Shown here piece after piece: positions 26,451 through 34,892 of a DNA stretch of 53,460 bases. A program made the position numbers and the translations under genes. Source of the stretch: Glaesserella sp041817755 (GTDB taxonomy: Bacteria; Pseudomonadota; Gammaproteobacteria; Enterobacterales; Pasteurellaceae); contig NZ_JBGYBX010000069.1 of NCBI RefSeq assembly GCF_041817755.1, forward strand, positions 1 through 53,460. The letters run 5' to 3'. Position 1 is the stretch's first letter. Each line of letters opens with the position of its first letter. The notes under the pieces are model-generated. The model was not told the DNA's origin and did no database searches. It was given only the letters and a program-made list of their open reading frames with translations.

Positions 26451-27902
26451 TTAGTGCAATGTTTTAAGTGCAGAGACGAGTTGTTGATAACGCTGATATT
26501 TTTGTTGATAGGCGTCAAAATGATCAGGATTTGGCTGCACTTGACGCATTGCTTGCTGCAATAGTTCTGGGGGATTTTCGCCAGCGGCTTCCATTGCCAT
26601 CATTGCTGCCCCTAAGCAACCTGTTTCTTCAATATTTGGCACTTCTAATGTCATTCCCGTTAAATCCGCCAGCATTTGTAACCAAATTGACGACTTCGTT
26701 GGCCCGCCTGTAACCCGTAGTATTTGAGCATTCGGGAAGCGTTGTAACATGCGGTTGAGATGGTGCATTAAGCTGAACAGTACGCCTTCGTAAATGGCTT
26801 GGAGTAGATGAGCTTGTGTATGATGTGCTTGTATTCCATAGAAACCTGCTTGCATACCTAAACCTGCGTTAGAACCATAAAGGAATGGGACAAACAGTAC
26901 AGAGCTAGCGGCAGGCGCTAGTTCGGCAATCGTTTTATTAATGTGGGCGTAATCTAAATTCCACTGTTTGATAAACCATTCTAAATTACCCGCTGAAGTT
27001 GGGCTGGCTTCGTGAACGATAAATTTGCCCGCTTGTGCATAACGTCCGTAAACAAACGGTAAATCTTGGTTTGGATCGATATGGTCTGTGATACCACTGA
27101 CAACCGACCAAGTACCGAGTACGGCATTGAGTTTGGTTTCATCATCTAACCCTGCACATAATGCGGTAGATACGACGTCAAATAGGCCACCGACCACAGG
27201 TGTTCCCACCGCTAAACCACAAAGAGCGGAAGCCTGTTCGGTTACATAACCTGCCACTTGATTTGGGGCGATCACAAGCGGTAATTTATCAATGATTTCT
27301 TGCAAACCAAGTATTTCAGCAAGTTGGGAATCGTATTTTCCTTCTGTCATATTGTAGAGATTGGACTCGGAAATATTGGTTTCTTCACAATGTAGTTCAC
27401 CAGTAAGGCAAAAGCGTAAGTAGTCGTGTGACATTAATACAGAACCGATTTGTGCATAACGTTCCGGTTCGTGTGCTTTTATCCAACGTAAAATGGAGAC
27501 CGGGTGTCCGGTCCATAAGGTTTGGCGGGTGATTGGGTAGAGTTTTTCCGGTATGCCCTCTTTTTGCCACTGTTTAACGATGTCGATAGCACGTTGGTCG
27601 GAAGATAAGATTGCTCTACCTAGTGGTTGTTTATTTTTATCCAGTAAAAACGCACCTTTTCCTTGAGCTGAAATGCCTACTCCTTTAATTGCTGTCGGTT
27701 TTACGCCGCTTTTTACAATGGTTTGGCGAATAACATCGGTGCAGACTTGCCAAAGCTGAGGCATATCCCGTTCGGCATAACCTGCTTTTTCGCTGATGAC
27801 TGCCACATTTTCACGAGCCAATCCGCAGATTTGTCCGTGACGATCAAACAGTGCTGCTTTAATGAAAGTGCCACCGCAATCAATGCCTAGGTAGTAGTTC
27901 AT
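26451..27902 (-). CDS. lyxK: L-xylulose / 3-keto-L-gulonate kinase
   Basis: This 483-aa kinase of the FGGY family phosphorylates L-xylulose or, more relevant here, 3-keto-L-gulonate. It has the N-terminal phosphate motif GIDCGGTFIKAAL (5-17) and the C-terminal ATP-binding segment VTGGPTKSSIWLQMLADLTG. It follows the yiaMNO TRAP genes, the same order as in Haemophilus influenzae. Its product would be the substrate of UlaD, encoded 6 kb away. FGGY kinases are hard to separate by substrate, so the assignment rests partly on context. Confidence 0.85.
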   Translation of the reverse strand: MNYYLGIDCGGTFIKAALFDRHGQICGLARENVAVISEKAGYAERDMPQLWQVCTDVIRQTIVKSGVKPTAIKGVGISAQGKGAFLLDKNKQPLGRAILSSDQRAIDIVKQWQKEGIPEKLYPITRQTLWTGHPVSILRWIKAHEPERYAQIGSVLMSHDYLRFCLTGELHCEETNISESNLYNMTEGKYDSQLAEILGLQEIIDKLPLVIAPNQVAGYVTEQASALCGLAVGTPVVGGLFDVVSTALCAGLDDETKLNAVLGTWSVVSGITDHIDPNQDLPFVYGRYAQAGKFIVHEASPTSAGNLEWFIKQWNLDYAHINKTIAELAPAASSVLFVPFLYGSNAGLGMQAGFYGIQAHHTQAHLLQAIYEGVLFSLMHHLNRMLQRFPNAQILRVTGGPTKSSIWLQMLADLTGMTLEVPNIEETGCLGAAMMAMEAAGENPPELLQQAMRQVQPNPDHFDAYQQKYQRYQQLVSALKTLH

Positions 27903-27931
27903 TTGAGTTCCTTTTTTATTCTAGTATAAGA

Positions 27932-27969
27932 AAATTCCCCCTTTGGAAAAAAAGGGGCAAGGGGAATTT
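27932..27969. repeat. C/G-tract inverted repeat
   Basis: AAATTCCCC (27932-27940) and GGGGAATTT (27961-27969) form a 9-bp stem containing C- and G-tracts. A similar element lies between ulaR and ulaE. It could act as a weak terminator within the operon. Confidence 0.55.
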
Positions 27970-27977
27970 CTAACCCC

Positions 27978-28079
27978 GATGGCGCACGTTTTTAACGTGT
28001 GCCGCATACTCTCATCAAATTTGTCTATTACACCCAAATTTTATAATAGGATAGGCACTCGTTACAAACGAGCGCCATC
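27978..28079. repeat. composite palindromic element between yiaO and lyxK
   Basis: This 102-bp element has 8-bp terminal inverted repeats (GATGGCGC at 27978-27985, GCGCCATC at 28072-28079). Each end also folds into its own hairpin with one mismatch (27981-28003 and 28054-28076). The architecture is the same as that of the element between rbsC and rbsB, although the sequence differs. Confidence 0.65.
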
Positions 28080-28089
28080 TTATGATTTA

Positions 28090-29076
28090 TTACTTCGCTA
28101 ACCCATCAATTTTCTCAACTAATTCACTGCCGTTTTTCTCAATAAAGGCTTTGCGAACATCTGCTTCAATGATGGCTTTAAACGGTTTGTTATCCACTTC
28201 TTCGATCACTTGAATACCCGCTTTTTGTAATTTAGCGATGATATCTTTTTCATTCTCTAAGTTAAGTTGGCGTTGGTAGTTGCCGGCTTCTTTGGCAGAA
28301 TCAAGAATCGCTTGTTGTAGTTCAGGAGAGAAGCTATCAAATTTCGCTTTGTTCATGACCACAATTAACGGAGTATAACCGTGATTCGTTAAACTTAAAT
28401 GTTTTTGTACTTCATAAAGTTTAGCCGACCAGAAAATACCGATTGGGTGTTCTTGTGCATCTACCGCTCGAGTTTCAAGGGCGGTATAAAGCTCGGATAA
28501 CGGCATTGGTACCGGATTGGCGCCGAGTAACGTAAACGCTTGAATGTACATCGGGTTTTGATTAGTGCGGACTTTTAACCCTTTGATGTCTTCAGGCGAT
28601 TTAACCGGGTGCTTAGAGTTAGTAAATGAACGGAAGCCCACTTCCCAGAAGGCTAAGCCTTTTAGGCCTTGTGCTTCCAAATCTTTTAATAAGCCTTGAC
28701 CGATTTCGCCGTCTAACACGGCATAGGCGTGTTCACGGTTTTTAAAGATAAACGGAATATCGATGACGTTTAATTTCGGCTCTAAACCGGAGAAATTCGG
28801 TGAACCTGACATTTCAATATCAATAGTCCCGCCACGTACCGCACCGATCATGGTTTGAGCGTTTCCTAAAGTACTATCCGGAAACAAACTCAATTTAATT
28901 TCACCCTTACTTTTCTCTTTCAATAAGTCATTGAATTTTTTTGCCGCAGTATGCTGAGTATCGCTACGGGGCGCTTCGTAACCGAAGCGTAAGGTGGTTT
29001 CCGCATTCGCAACACCGGTAAACAGGATGGCGCCGGCAATTAAAGCGGTTAAGGTTTTAAGATTAAACAGTTTCAT
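28090..29076 (-). CDS. yiaO: TRAP transporter, periplasmic substrate-binding protein
   Basis: This is the periplasmic receptor of a TRAP importer, DctP family. The 328-aa protein has a signal peptide (to VANA, before ETTLRFGYEAP). The conserved arginine that binds the substrate carboxylate is in GLKVRTNQNPMYIQAF, and the partner motif PLSELYTALETRAVDAQEHP is present. By order (yiaMNO-lyxK) the likely substrate is 2,3-diketo-L-gulonate, an ascorbate breakdown product. Confidence 0.9.
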   Translation of the reverse strand: MKLFNLKTLTALIAGAILFTGVANAETTLRFGYEAPRSDTQHTAAKKFNDLLKEKSKGEIKLSLFPDSTLGNAQTMIGAVRGGTIDIEMSGSPNFSGLEPKLNVIDIPFIFKNREHAYAVLDGEIGQGLLKDLEAQGLKGLAFWEVGFRSFTNSKHPVKSPEDIKGLKVRTNQNPMYIQAFTLLGANPVPMPLSELYTALETRAVDAQEHPIGIFWSAKLYEVQKHLSLTNHGYTPLIVVMNKAKFDSFSPELQQAILDSAKEAGNYQRQLNLENEKDIIAKLQKAGIQVIEEVDNKPFKAIIEADVRKAFIEKNGSELVEKIDGLAK

Positions 29077-29098
29077 AGTGTTCTCCTTGGGTAAAGAA

Positions 29099-30379
29099 TT
29101 AAGGTTGCATCCACGAAAGTGGCGTTAAAATCAATGATGGGAAGAAAACAAAGGCAAATAACAACGCCACCATCATCAACATATATGGCAGAATACCTTT
29201 AGCTGCCTGATCAAACGGCAGTTTGGAAACACCGGTAATCACGTTCAGCACATTACCGACAGGCGGGGTAATCAAGCCGATGGAGGTATTTAAGATAAAC
29301 AGTACGCCGAAATAAACAGGATCGATTCCCGCTTCTTCCACTAACGGCATTAATACCGGGGTGAGGATTAAGACGGTCGGTGTTAAATCCATCACCATCC
29401 CGATAATAAACACAGCGATCATAATCACCACAAGCAATAATGTTGGTGAGTCGATGAGCGGTTCGAGTAATTCCGTCATCATCTGCGGTAATTCTGCCAC
29501 CGTAATTAACCACCCTGTGACATTCGCCGCCGCGACAAGGAACATGACAACCGCAGTCGTTTTTCCTGCATTGAGTAAGACTTTATATAGATCTTTTAAC
29601 TTGAGTTCACGATAAACAAAGAGCGATACGATCAACGCATAGAATGTCGCAACCGCCCCGGCTTCGGTCGGGGTAAACATACCGGAACGGAAACCGCCGA
29701 TAATAATCACAGGCAACAACAACGCCCAAATACTGTTTTTGAAGGAAATACAGAGCTCTTGCTTGGTTGCTTTTGAGAAGGTCATTAAATCAAGGCGTTT
29801 TGCCTGCCACCACCAAAGTACGGCTAAACAAATCCCCATCATAATACCGGGGAAAATACCCGCTAAGAATAATTTGGTAATAGACACACCGCTGGCAACA
29901 CCGAAAACAATAAACGGAATGGACGGTGGAATAATCGGGGCGATAATCCCTGCCGTACCGATTAAGCCTGCGGATTTATCGACAGGATAGCCCGTCGTTT
30001 TCATCATCGGTAACAACATTGCAGCGACAGCGGCTGTATCGGCTACGGCAGAACCGGAAAGGCTCGCCATAATCATTGCGGCTAAAATTGCGACAAAGCC
30101 CAAGCCACCGCGTTTATGTCCGACTAATTTCATCGGCAGATCAATAATCCGCTTGGATAGCCCGCCCTCATTCATAATTTCACCGGCAAGAATAAAGAAC
30201 GGAATTGCCATTAACGAGAAGCTGTCCGCACCGCTGACAATTTGTTGAGCAAGAATTTGTGCGTCAAACAGATCAAGATGTAGCATTAACGCAACACCGC
30301 AGATCAACAAGGCAAATGCGACCGGAATGCCTAAAATAATCGCCCCCAATAATACGGAAAGGAAAATTACCACGGTCAT
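29099..30379 (-). CDS. yiaN: TRAP transporter, large membrane subunit
   Basis: This 426-aa protein is the ion-coupled translocation channel of the TRAP system (DctM family, many transmembrane helices). It has the typical GIIAPIIPPSIPFIVFGV segment near 145-165 and LNTSIGLITPPVGNVLNV near the C-terminus. It overlaps yiaM by four bases (ATGA), so translation is coupled. Confidence 0.92.
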   Translation of the reverse strand: MTVVIFLSVLLGAIILGIPVAFALLICGVALMLHLDLFDAQILAQQIVSGADSFSLMAIPFFILAGEIMNEGGLSKRIIDLPMKLVGHKRGGLGFVAILAAMIMASLSGSAVADTAAVAAMLLPMMKTTGYPVDKSAGLIGTAGIIAPIIPPSIPFIVFGVASGVSITKLFLAGIFPGIMMGICLAVLWWWQAKRLDLMTFSKATKQELCISFKNSIWALLLPVIIIGGFRSGMFTPTEAGAVATFYALIVSLFVYRELKLKDLYKVLLNAGKTTAVVMFLVAAANVTGWLITVAELPQMMTELLEPLIDSPTLLLVVIMIAVFIIGMVMDLTPTVLILTPVLMPLVEEAGIDPVYFGVLFILNTSIGLITPPVGNVLNVITGVSKLPFDQAAKGILPYMLMMVALLFAFVFFPSLILTPLSWMQP

Positions 30380-30858
30380 TTGTCTTCTCCTTTAACTAGT
30401 ATTGCAACGGTTGACACAAGTCGTGCCGCAATAAGTATTGCGATTAACACGCCTGACACCACGGCAGCAAGATAGGTTACCCCGGTCGGAATTTCAGAAA
30501 TCGGCGATAAATTATTGATATTTAATTGAAATTGAGTCCAACCACCCTGTACGATTAAATAGCAACAGAACAGCATAATGCTATCGGTAAACAGGCGGAG
30601 GATATGGCGTTTCAACGGGGAAAGTTTGTCGGTAAGCATAGTGACGCTGACATGTTGATTATCGCTAAAGGCAAGAACCGCCCCTAAGAAGGTAAGCCAC
30701 ACAAACAAATAACGGGACACTTCTTCCGTGACGTTAATGCTGCTATTAAAACCATAGCGCAGCACCACATTTAAAAAAACCAAGCAAGCCATTGTCGCTA
30801 AAATAAGCACGACGAGAAACTCCAAGGCTTTGCCGGCGTAAAGGGCTAAGGATTTCAT
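30376..30858 (-). CDS. yiaM: TRAP transporter, small membrane subunit
   Basis: This 160-aa four-helix protein (DctQ family) pairs with YiaN. The ATG at 30858 is chosen because GAGG precedes it by six bases. The much longer open frame (to 31080) runs through the yiaL remnant and promoter region and is not protein-like. Typical family sequence VVLRYGFNSSINVTEEVSRYLFVWLTFLGA starts near residue 30. Confidence 0.88.
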   Translation of the reverse strand: MKSLALYAGKALEFLVVLILATMACLVFLNVVLRYGFNSSINVTEEVSRYLFVWLTFLGAVLAFSDNQHVSVTMLTDKLSPLKRHILRLFTDSIMLFCCYLIVQGGWTQFQLNINNLSPISEIPTGVTYLAAVVSGVLIAILIAARLVSTVAILVKGEDK

Positions 30859-30866
30859 ATTACACC

Positions 30867-30977
30867 TCAAGTTCGCTGATTGCGATTTTGACGACAATTT
30901 TGCAAATAATCCAAGGCAAACCGAATGGCTTTCGGATATTGGCTTTTGTTTACTTTGGAAATGTGACCGAAGAACAT
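30867..30977 (-). pseudogene. yiaL: truncated yiaL (YhcH/YjgK/YiaL family) 5' stub
   Basis: A 36-codon ORF starts with an ATG preceded by AGGAG at ideal spacing. Its first residues, MFFGHISKVN, and the later IRFALDYLQN closely resemble the start of E. coli YiaL (MIFGHI then a similar ALDFL helix). After about 28 codons the likeness ends and a stop follows, so some 120 residues of the normal protein of about 155 aa are missing. The stop is nine bases before the yiaM start. It is probably a deletion remnant whose initiation region survives as the operon's first translated codons; it might also act as a leader peptide. Confidence 0.6.
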
Positions 30978-31051
30978 GTTGCTCTCCTTTATGAAAAGAA
31001 TTTGGAATCAACGAAGAATCACTCATTTCACATAGTAAAATGATATTTCGT

Positions 31052-31080
31052 AAATTAAACCTAAATAGGTTAAAAGTCAA
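31052..31080 (-). promoter_or_regulatory. yia-lyx operon promoter with internal palindrome
   Basis: On the minus strand: -35 TTGACT (31075-31080), 17-bp spacer, -10 TAATTT (31052-31057). The spacer holds an inverted repeat, AACCTA-TT-TAGGTT (31058-31071), exactly between the two hexamers, a position where a bound regulator would control RNA polymerase directly. Start point expected near 31045. Confidence 0.6.
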
Positions 31081-31168
31081 TTAAGGATGAAAAAATATAT
31101 CTTTTATAAATCAATAAGTTATTTGTAATTTTCTTATTTTGTGAAGGAGATCTCATTTTTAGAATGAA

Positions 31169-31185
31169 ATTCCACAATACGGAAT
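31169..31185. promoter_or_regulatory. candidate IclR-type operator
   Basis: ATTCC, seven bases, GGAAT: a short dyad of the kind bound by IclR-family repressors (YiaJ controls yia genes in E. coli). It is about 130 bp upstream of the predicted promoter. No yiaJ gene is in the window, so the link is weak. Confidence 0.3.
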
Positions 31186-31216
31186 AGAGAGTAAAGGAAG
31201 AGGAAAAAGAAATTTT

Positions 31217-31239
31217 GAAGGCAGGTAAACCCTGCCTTC
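31217..31239 (-). terminator. terminator of the metallophosphatase gene
   Basis: A 9-bp perfect stem GAAGGCAGG/CCTGCCTTC with a 5-base loop lies just past the stop codon of the minus-strand gene; a T-rich stretch follows. Confidence 0.75.
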
Positions 31240-31260
31240 ATTGTTTGGTTTTCTATCTGA

Positions 31261-32922
31261 CTATTTCAATCCGATAATTTCCCAACGGTTATGAGATAAG
31301 CCATCGATTTTGCCTTGTTTCACATTGGTGATGTAATCAATCAACATATTTTGAATCGTGCCAGCTTCTTGACCCATTGCGACTTTAGATTCCCAAACCA
31401 CAGGGATTTTTTGACCTTCAAAAATACCGCCTTTTTTAGTTAATTGACCAAAACGATAAGAGTTCATACCCACTTTGAGTTTCATCTCATCGGTCACTTT
31501 GCGTCCGTCCGCAAGGGTTAAATCTACGATTTTGCTACCGCTTGGGTTGCGTAAATCAATTTTATAACTTACACCGCCGAATAAGTCGAAAGTCACATAT
31601 TTTGATTTGCCACGCACGTCATTATAACGGTAGTTGGTATCGCCCAGTTGGATCGTATCAAAGTAATCCGCTGACCATTCCATATATTGTTTGAGCTGTT
31701 TACCCGTCATTTCGTATACAGACACGTCACCACCTGCATAGCGATAGTTGTAGATAATGTCTTTTTTCTTAATATCGCCTTTATCTAAACGCACCGTTTC
31801 ATAGTCAAAGGCAAACGATACTACGTCCGCTTTGCTGTAATATTGTTGCACATCGTGAATGAGTGATGACATTCCCGTATCTTTTGAGAACGCAATAGAT
31901 ACGCCGTGATTTTTGCCTTGTGGGATCATATCGTTTGCAACTTGACCGATCACCACGTTATTTAAACGACGGAGTTCTTCGTGATACGGTTTATAGATTT
32001 CCACGATTTTTGGATCAGATTCCAATTTATTCACAGGCACGGTTTTTGCAGATTTTGACAGCAATTTGACCGCTTGTTTATCGTCCACATCAAAGGTTAA
32101 ATCCACTTCTGATACAACCGTGCCATAGCGGTGTGGCTCGGTGATTAAGGTATTTTTGATGGTTTCGCTCGGTACGTTTTTATGCATATGCCCTGCGATA
32201 ATCACATCAATGCCGTCCACCGTATTCACTAAATCCGCCACGCCCGTGTCTGCAATGTTGTTCTCGTTTTCAATGCCCATATGTGCAATAACGATAATCG
32301 CATCAACGCCTTTCGTTTTTAAGTCAGCGATTTGAGCTTTGGTTTCTTCGATTGGAGAAGTAAATTTCATATTATCGAGATAACCGGTGTCCTTCTCAAA
32401 GATCGCTGACATCGGCGTAGTTAAGCCGATAATCCCAAGTTTTACCCCGTCTTTTTCAATGATAGTCGTTGGATCAAGATAACGTTTACCGTCTTTGTGA
32501 TAGAAGTTTGCGGTGATTTTTTTCGCCTGCATATCTTCTAAAATGGCATCTAACGCTGGCATACCGAAGTTAAATTCGTGATTACCTAAAACGAAAATGT
32601 CGTAATTCATCGCATTTAATACTTTTGGAATTGGGTTATCTTTGGCGTACTCTGGAGTTTTAGCAAAGACTTCAACTTGGTTGTCTTGAATCGCATCGCC
32701 CACTTCAACTAACAATACATTTTTGTTATTTTTACGCACGTCATTTACATAGGTTGCAATTTGCGCATAAGAGCCTGAACGATCTTCCACATCCGCACCA
32801 TAGCTCCACGGCACAACACGCCCGTGAACGTCCGATGTCCCTAAAATTTTAATGTTTACTTCTTTGGCAACCGCAACGCTCACCGCCGATAACATAAAAA
32901 GAGTACCTAATAGTTTTTTCAT
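31261..32922 (-). CDS. exported metallophosphatase / 5'-nucleotidase family
   Basis: This is a periplasmic nucleotide phosphatase of the UshA/CpdB superfamily, 553 aa from the ATG at 32922 (AAGGA upstream; signal peptide ending AVSVAVA before KEVNI). The N-terminal metal-binding domain has GTSDVHGR, GDAIQDN, GNHEFNFG and a later GHMHKN, which together bind the two metals. The C-terminal domain holds the substrate pocket (FDYETVRLDKGDI). It probably releases nucleosides or phosphate from nucleotides outside the cytoplasm. The exact substrate (5'-nucleotides or 2',3'-cyclic nucleotides) cannot be told from sequence. It starts 11 bp after the mioC stop. Confidence 0.85.
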   Translation of the reverse strand: MKKLLGTLFMLSAVSVAVAKEVNIKILGTSDVHGRVVPWSYGADVEDRSGSYAQIATYVNDVRKNNKNVLLVEVGDAIQDNQVEVFAKTPEYAKDNPIPKVLNAMNYDIFVLGNHEFNFGMPALDAILEDMQAKKITANFYHKDGKRYLDPTTIIEKDGVKLGIIGLTTPMSAIFEKDTGYLDNMKFTSPIEETKAQIADLKTKGVDAIIVIAHMGIENENNIADTGVADLVNTVDGIDVIIAGHMHKNVPSETIKNTLITEPHRYGTVVSEVDLTFDVDDKQAVKLLSKSAKTVPVNKLESDPKIVEIYKPYHEELRRLNNVVIGQVANDMIPQGKNHGVSIAFSKDTGMSSLIHDVQQYYSKADVVSFAFDYETVRLDKGDIKKKDIIYNYRYAGGDVSVYEMTGKQLKQYMEWSADYFDTIQLGDTNYRYNDVRGKSKYVTFDLFGGVSYKIDLRNPSGSKIVDLTLADGRKVTDEMKLKVGMNSYRFGQLTKKGGIFEGQKIPVVWESKVAMGQEAGTIQNMLIDYITNVKQGKIDGLSHNRWEIIGLK

Positions 32923-32933
32923 TGTTTTTATCC

Positions 32934-33377
32934 TTATAAGGTTGAAGTAAAAGAGGGAAGCCATTCTTCCGCACTGCCGTCGTGGTCAAAATTATTTACC
33001 ACATCAATGCGTAGAGATTCGCATACTTGTGTCGCTCCTTTAGCCGTTAAGCTTTGTTCGACAATATTAACCGCATTGCAAAAGGTATCATAATCGGAGC
33101 TGCCCAAGCCGATTACGGAAAATTTCATTTGGCTAAAATCAAGATCGCTCTCGTCAATCTGTTGGAAAAGCGGTTGAATATTTTCAGGCAGTTCGCCCGC
33201 ACCGTGTGTGGATGTGACGACTAACAGGGAAGTTTGATGTTGAATATCGGCTAATTCGGCTTGGTTAAACAGCTCAACCTGATAGCCTTGTTCGGTGAGT
33301 ACATCATTGAGGTGATCGGCGACATACTCCGCACCGCCTAAGGTGCTACCGGTGATGATACAAATAGATTTCGACAT
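32934..33377 (-). CDS. mioC: flavodoxin-like protein MioC
   Basis: This 147-aa short-chain flavodoxin binds FMN and is implicated in biotin synthase electron transfer. The N-terminal phosphate loop ITGSTLGGAEYVADHL, the TSTHGAGELPENI loop and the VIGLGSSDYDTFCNA loop are all present. In E. coli mioC lies next to oriC; here it is about 11 kb away, so the old linkage is loosened but kept within the region. Confidence 0.88.
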   Translation of the reverse strand: MSKSICIITGSTLGGAEYVADHLNDVLTEQGYQVELFNQAELADIQHQTSLLVVTSTHGAGELPENIQPLFQQIDESDLDFSQMKFSVIGLGSSDYDTFCNAVNIVEQSLTAKGATQVCESLRIDVVNNFDHDGSAEEWLPSFTSTL

Positions 33378-33462
33378 AGCATACTCATATTGTAAAAAAA
33401 TCGACTTATTCTAGAAGAATTGTTATAAAGAATAAACCAGTTTTACATCAAGGAAAGAGAAT

Positions 33463-34038
33463 ATGAGCCGTATTACATTGTTAACCCCCAATAAAACACA
33501 TCAAGCAGAAGTGATGGCATATCGACAGGCTTTTTCAAATCACGCTATTGATGGCGGAGCAATGTTAGAGAAATTTGATGATTTCTCTCAATGGCTGGAT
33601 TATTTAGCACAACCTGAAGGCTATTTGACCCCTTGGGGATTTAACAAGGTGCAAGATTCGACCTATCTTGCGTGGCATACACAATTAAATCGAGTGGTTG
33701 GAATAATTAATATCCGCCATAATCTCAATAACGACTACCTGCGACAATTTGGCGGACATATCGGTTATTCCGTACATCCGGACTTTCGCAAGCAAGGTTA
33801 TGGCTCGGAAATGTTGACATTAGCGTTAGCAAAGGTAAAAACGCTAGGCTTAGATAAAGTGCTGATTACCTGTGAAGAAAGTAATGTAGGCTCTGAAAAG
33901 GTGATTTTAAATAACGGTGGAAAGTTTGAGGCTATCGTTGAGTTCAATCAAGTTAAAAGAGTGAAACGGTTTTGGGTTGATGTGTTGTCATGCGATATGG
34001 CAAACGCCGACGCAAGCAAAGCGTGTTCTGATGTGTGA
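33463..34038 (+). CDS. GNAT-family N-acetyltransferase
   Basis: This 191-aa acetyltransferase carries the acetyl-CoA motif GYSVHPDFRKQGYGSEML near residues 105-122 and a following NNGGKFE strand. The N-terminal part resembles bacterial proteins of the Acetyltransf_3 type that modify small molecules or protein N-termini. The acceptor is unknown. It is transcribed alone, opposite to its neighbours. Confidence 0.75.
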   Translation: MSRITLLTPNKTHQAEVMAYRQAFSNHAIDGGAMLEKFDDFSQWLDYLAQPEGYLTPWGFNKVQDSTYLAWHTQLNRVVGIINIRHNLNNDYLRQFGGHIGYSVHPDFRKQGYGSEMLTLALAKVKTLGLDKVLITCEESNVGSEKVILNNGGKFEAIVEFNQVKRVKRFWVDVLSCDMANADASKACSDV

Positions 34039-34042
34039 ACTT

Positions 34043-34100
34043 ACAAGCGGTTTGATGTTGTCGACAATTTGCAAAATTCGACGGAAATCAGACCGCTTGT
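34043..34100. terminator. inverted uptake-sequence hairpin between GNAT gene and ulaD
   Basis: ACAAGCGGT begins at 34043 and its complement ends at 34100, with extended pairing including one G-T wobble. It lies between two convergent genes, a typical place for a bidirectional terminator. Confidence 0.65.
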
Positions 34101-34109
34101 ATCAGTGCG

Positions 34110-34790
34110 TTATGCCCAATATTTATCAATTTCGGCACGAATCGCTTCAGCAGTTGCTTTGCCTTTTTCACCGACTAACGCACGTCCGGCAATGAAAGCT
34201 TTGGCGTTTTTCACCTCTTTAAAGAGATGAATCTCTTCCGGCACGATACCGCCGGTGATGGATAATTCCAACCCTTTGGCAGAGAGTTGTTTCATCAGCT
34301 CAATGTCTTCCGCCGTCCAGCCTTTACCCGCCAATTCCGCATCGCGCGAGCGGTGGTAAATCGCTTGTTTGACCCCTAAATCAACCCACTCCTGCGCATC
34401 TTTTTCAACCGTCCAGTTACCGTAAATTTCGATTTGAATCTCTTTTTTCACTTTTAATTCAGGGTGAGCGGCGTTAAAGTCATCCGCTACTTTTTTGCAC
34501 GCAGCTTTGGTGGCAGGGTGAGCCGCGGCGGAAACGGTCAGCCAGTCCGCTCCCGCTTCAAATGCCATTTTAGCGAGGATGGCACCGCCGTCGGTCGTTT
34601 TTAAATCGCAGACGATAATGTGGTTCGGGTGTAATGCACGTAAAGTGGAAACGGCTTTCATGCCTTCCGCACAAGCTAAGATCGTGCCGCATTCGATAAT
34701 ATCGACGACATCTTCCGCTTGTTTGGCATCAGCCACCGCTTTTTCAAGGCTTAACGAATCAAGGGCAATTTGGAGAAGGGGTTTTGACAT
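34110..34790 (-). CDS. ulaD: 3-keto-L-gulonate-6-phosphate decarboxylase
   Basis: This enzyme converts 3-keto-L-gulonate 6-phosphate to L-xylulose 5-phosphate and CO2. The 226-aa TIM barrel of the OMP decarboxylase superfamily has the metal and catalytic motif DLKTTDGGAI near residues 61-70; homologues usually have DLKxxDxG here, so the key K and D are kept. It is the last gene of ulaAB-ulaC-ulaD. Confidence 0.93.
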   Translation of the reverse strand: MSKPLLQIALDSLSLEKAVADAKQAEDVVDIIECGTILACAEGMKAVSTLRALHPNHIIVCDLKTTDGGAILAKMAFEAGADWLTVSAAAHPATKAACKKVADDFNAAHPELKVKKEIQIEIYGNWTVEKDAQEWVDLGVKQAIYHRSRDAELAGKGWTAEDIELMKQLSAKGLELSITGGIVPEEIHLFKEVKNAKAFIAGRALVGEKGKATAEAIRAEIDKYWA

Positions 34791-34828
34791 AATATGTTCC
34801 TTTTGAATATTTGAAAATGAGCGAATAC

Positions 34829-34878
34829 AAGCGGTGAGATGTTAGAAAAAATTTGCAAAAAATCATGCTGATCGCACC
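34829..34878. repeat. inverted uptake-sequence pair inside ula operon
   Basis: ACAAGCGGTG and a complementary CACCGCTTG-type word near 34875 flank an A/T-rich loop with TTTGCAAAA. It lies between ulaC and ulaD, genes that should be co-transcribed, so it may tune the amount of UlaD relative to the transporter. Confidence 0.5.
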
Positions 34879-34892
34879 GCTTGAAAATGGGG

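Noticed and set aside
30859..31080. Long N-terminal extension of YiaM
   Set aside because: The extension runs through the promoter and the yiaL stub, has no family character, and a better ribosome binding site precedes the ATG at 30858.
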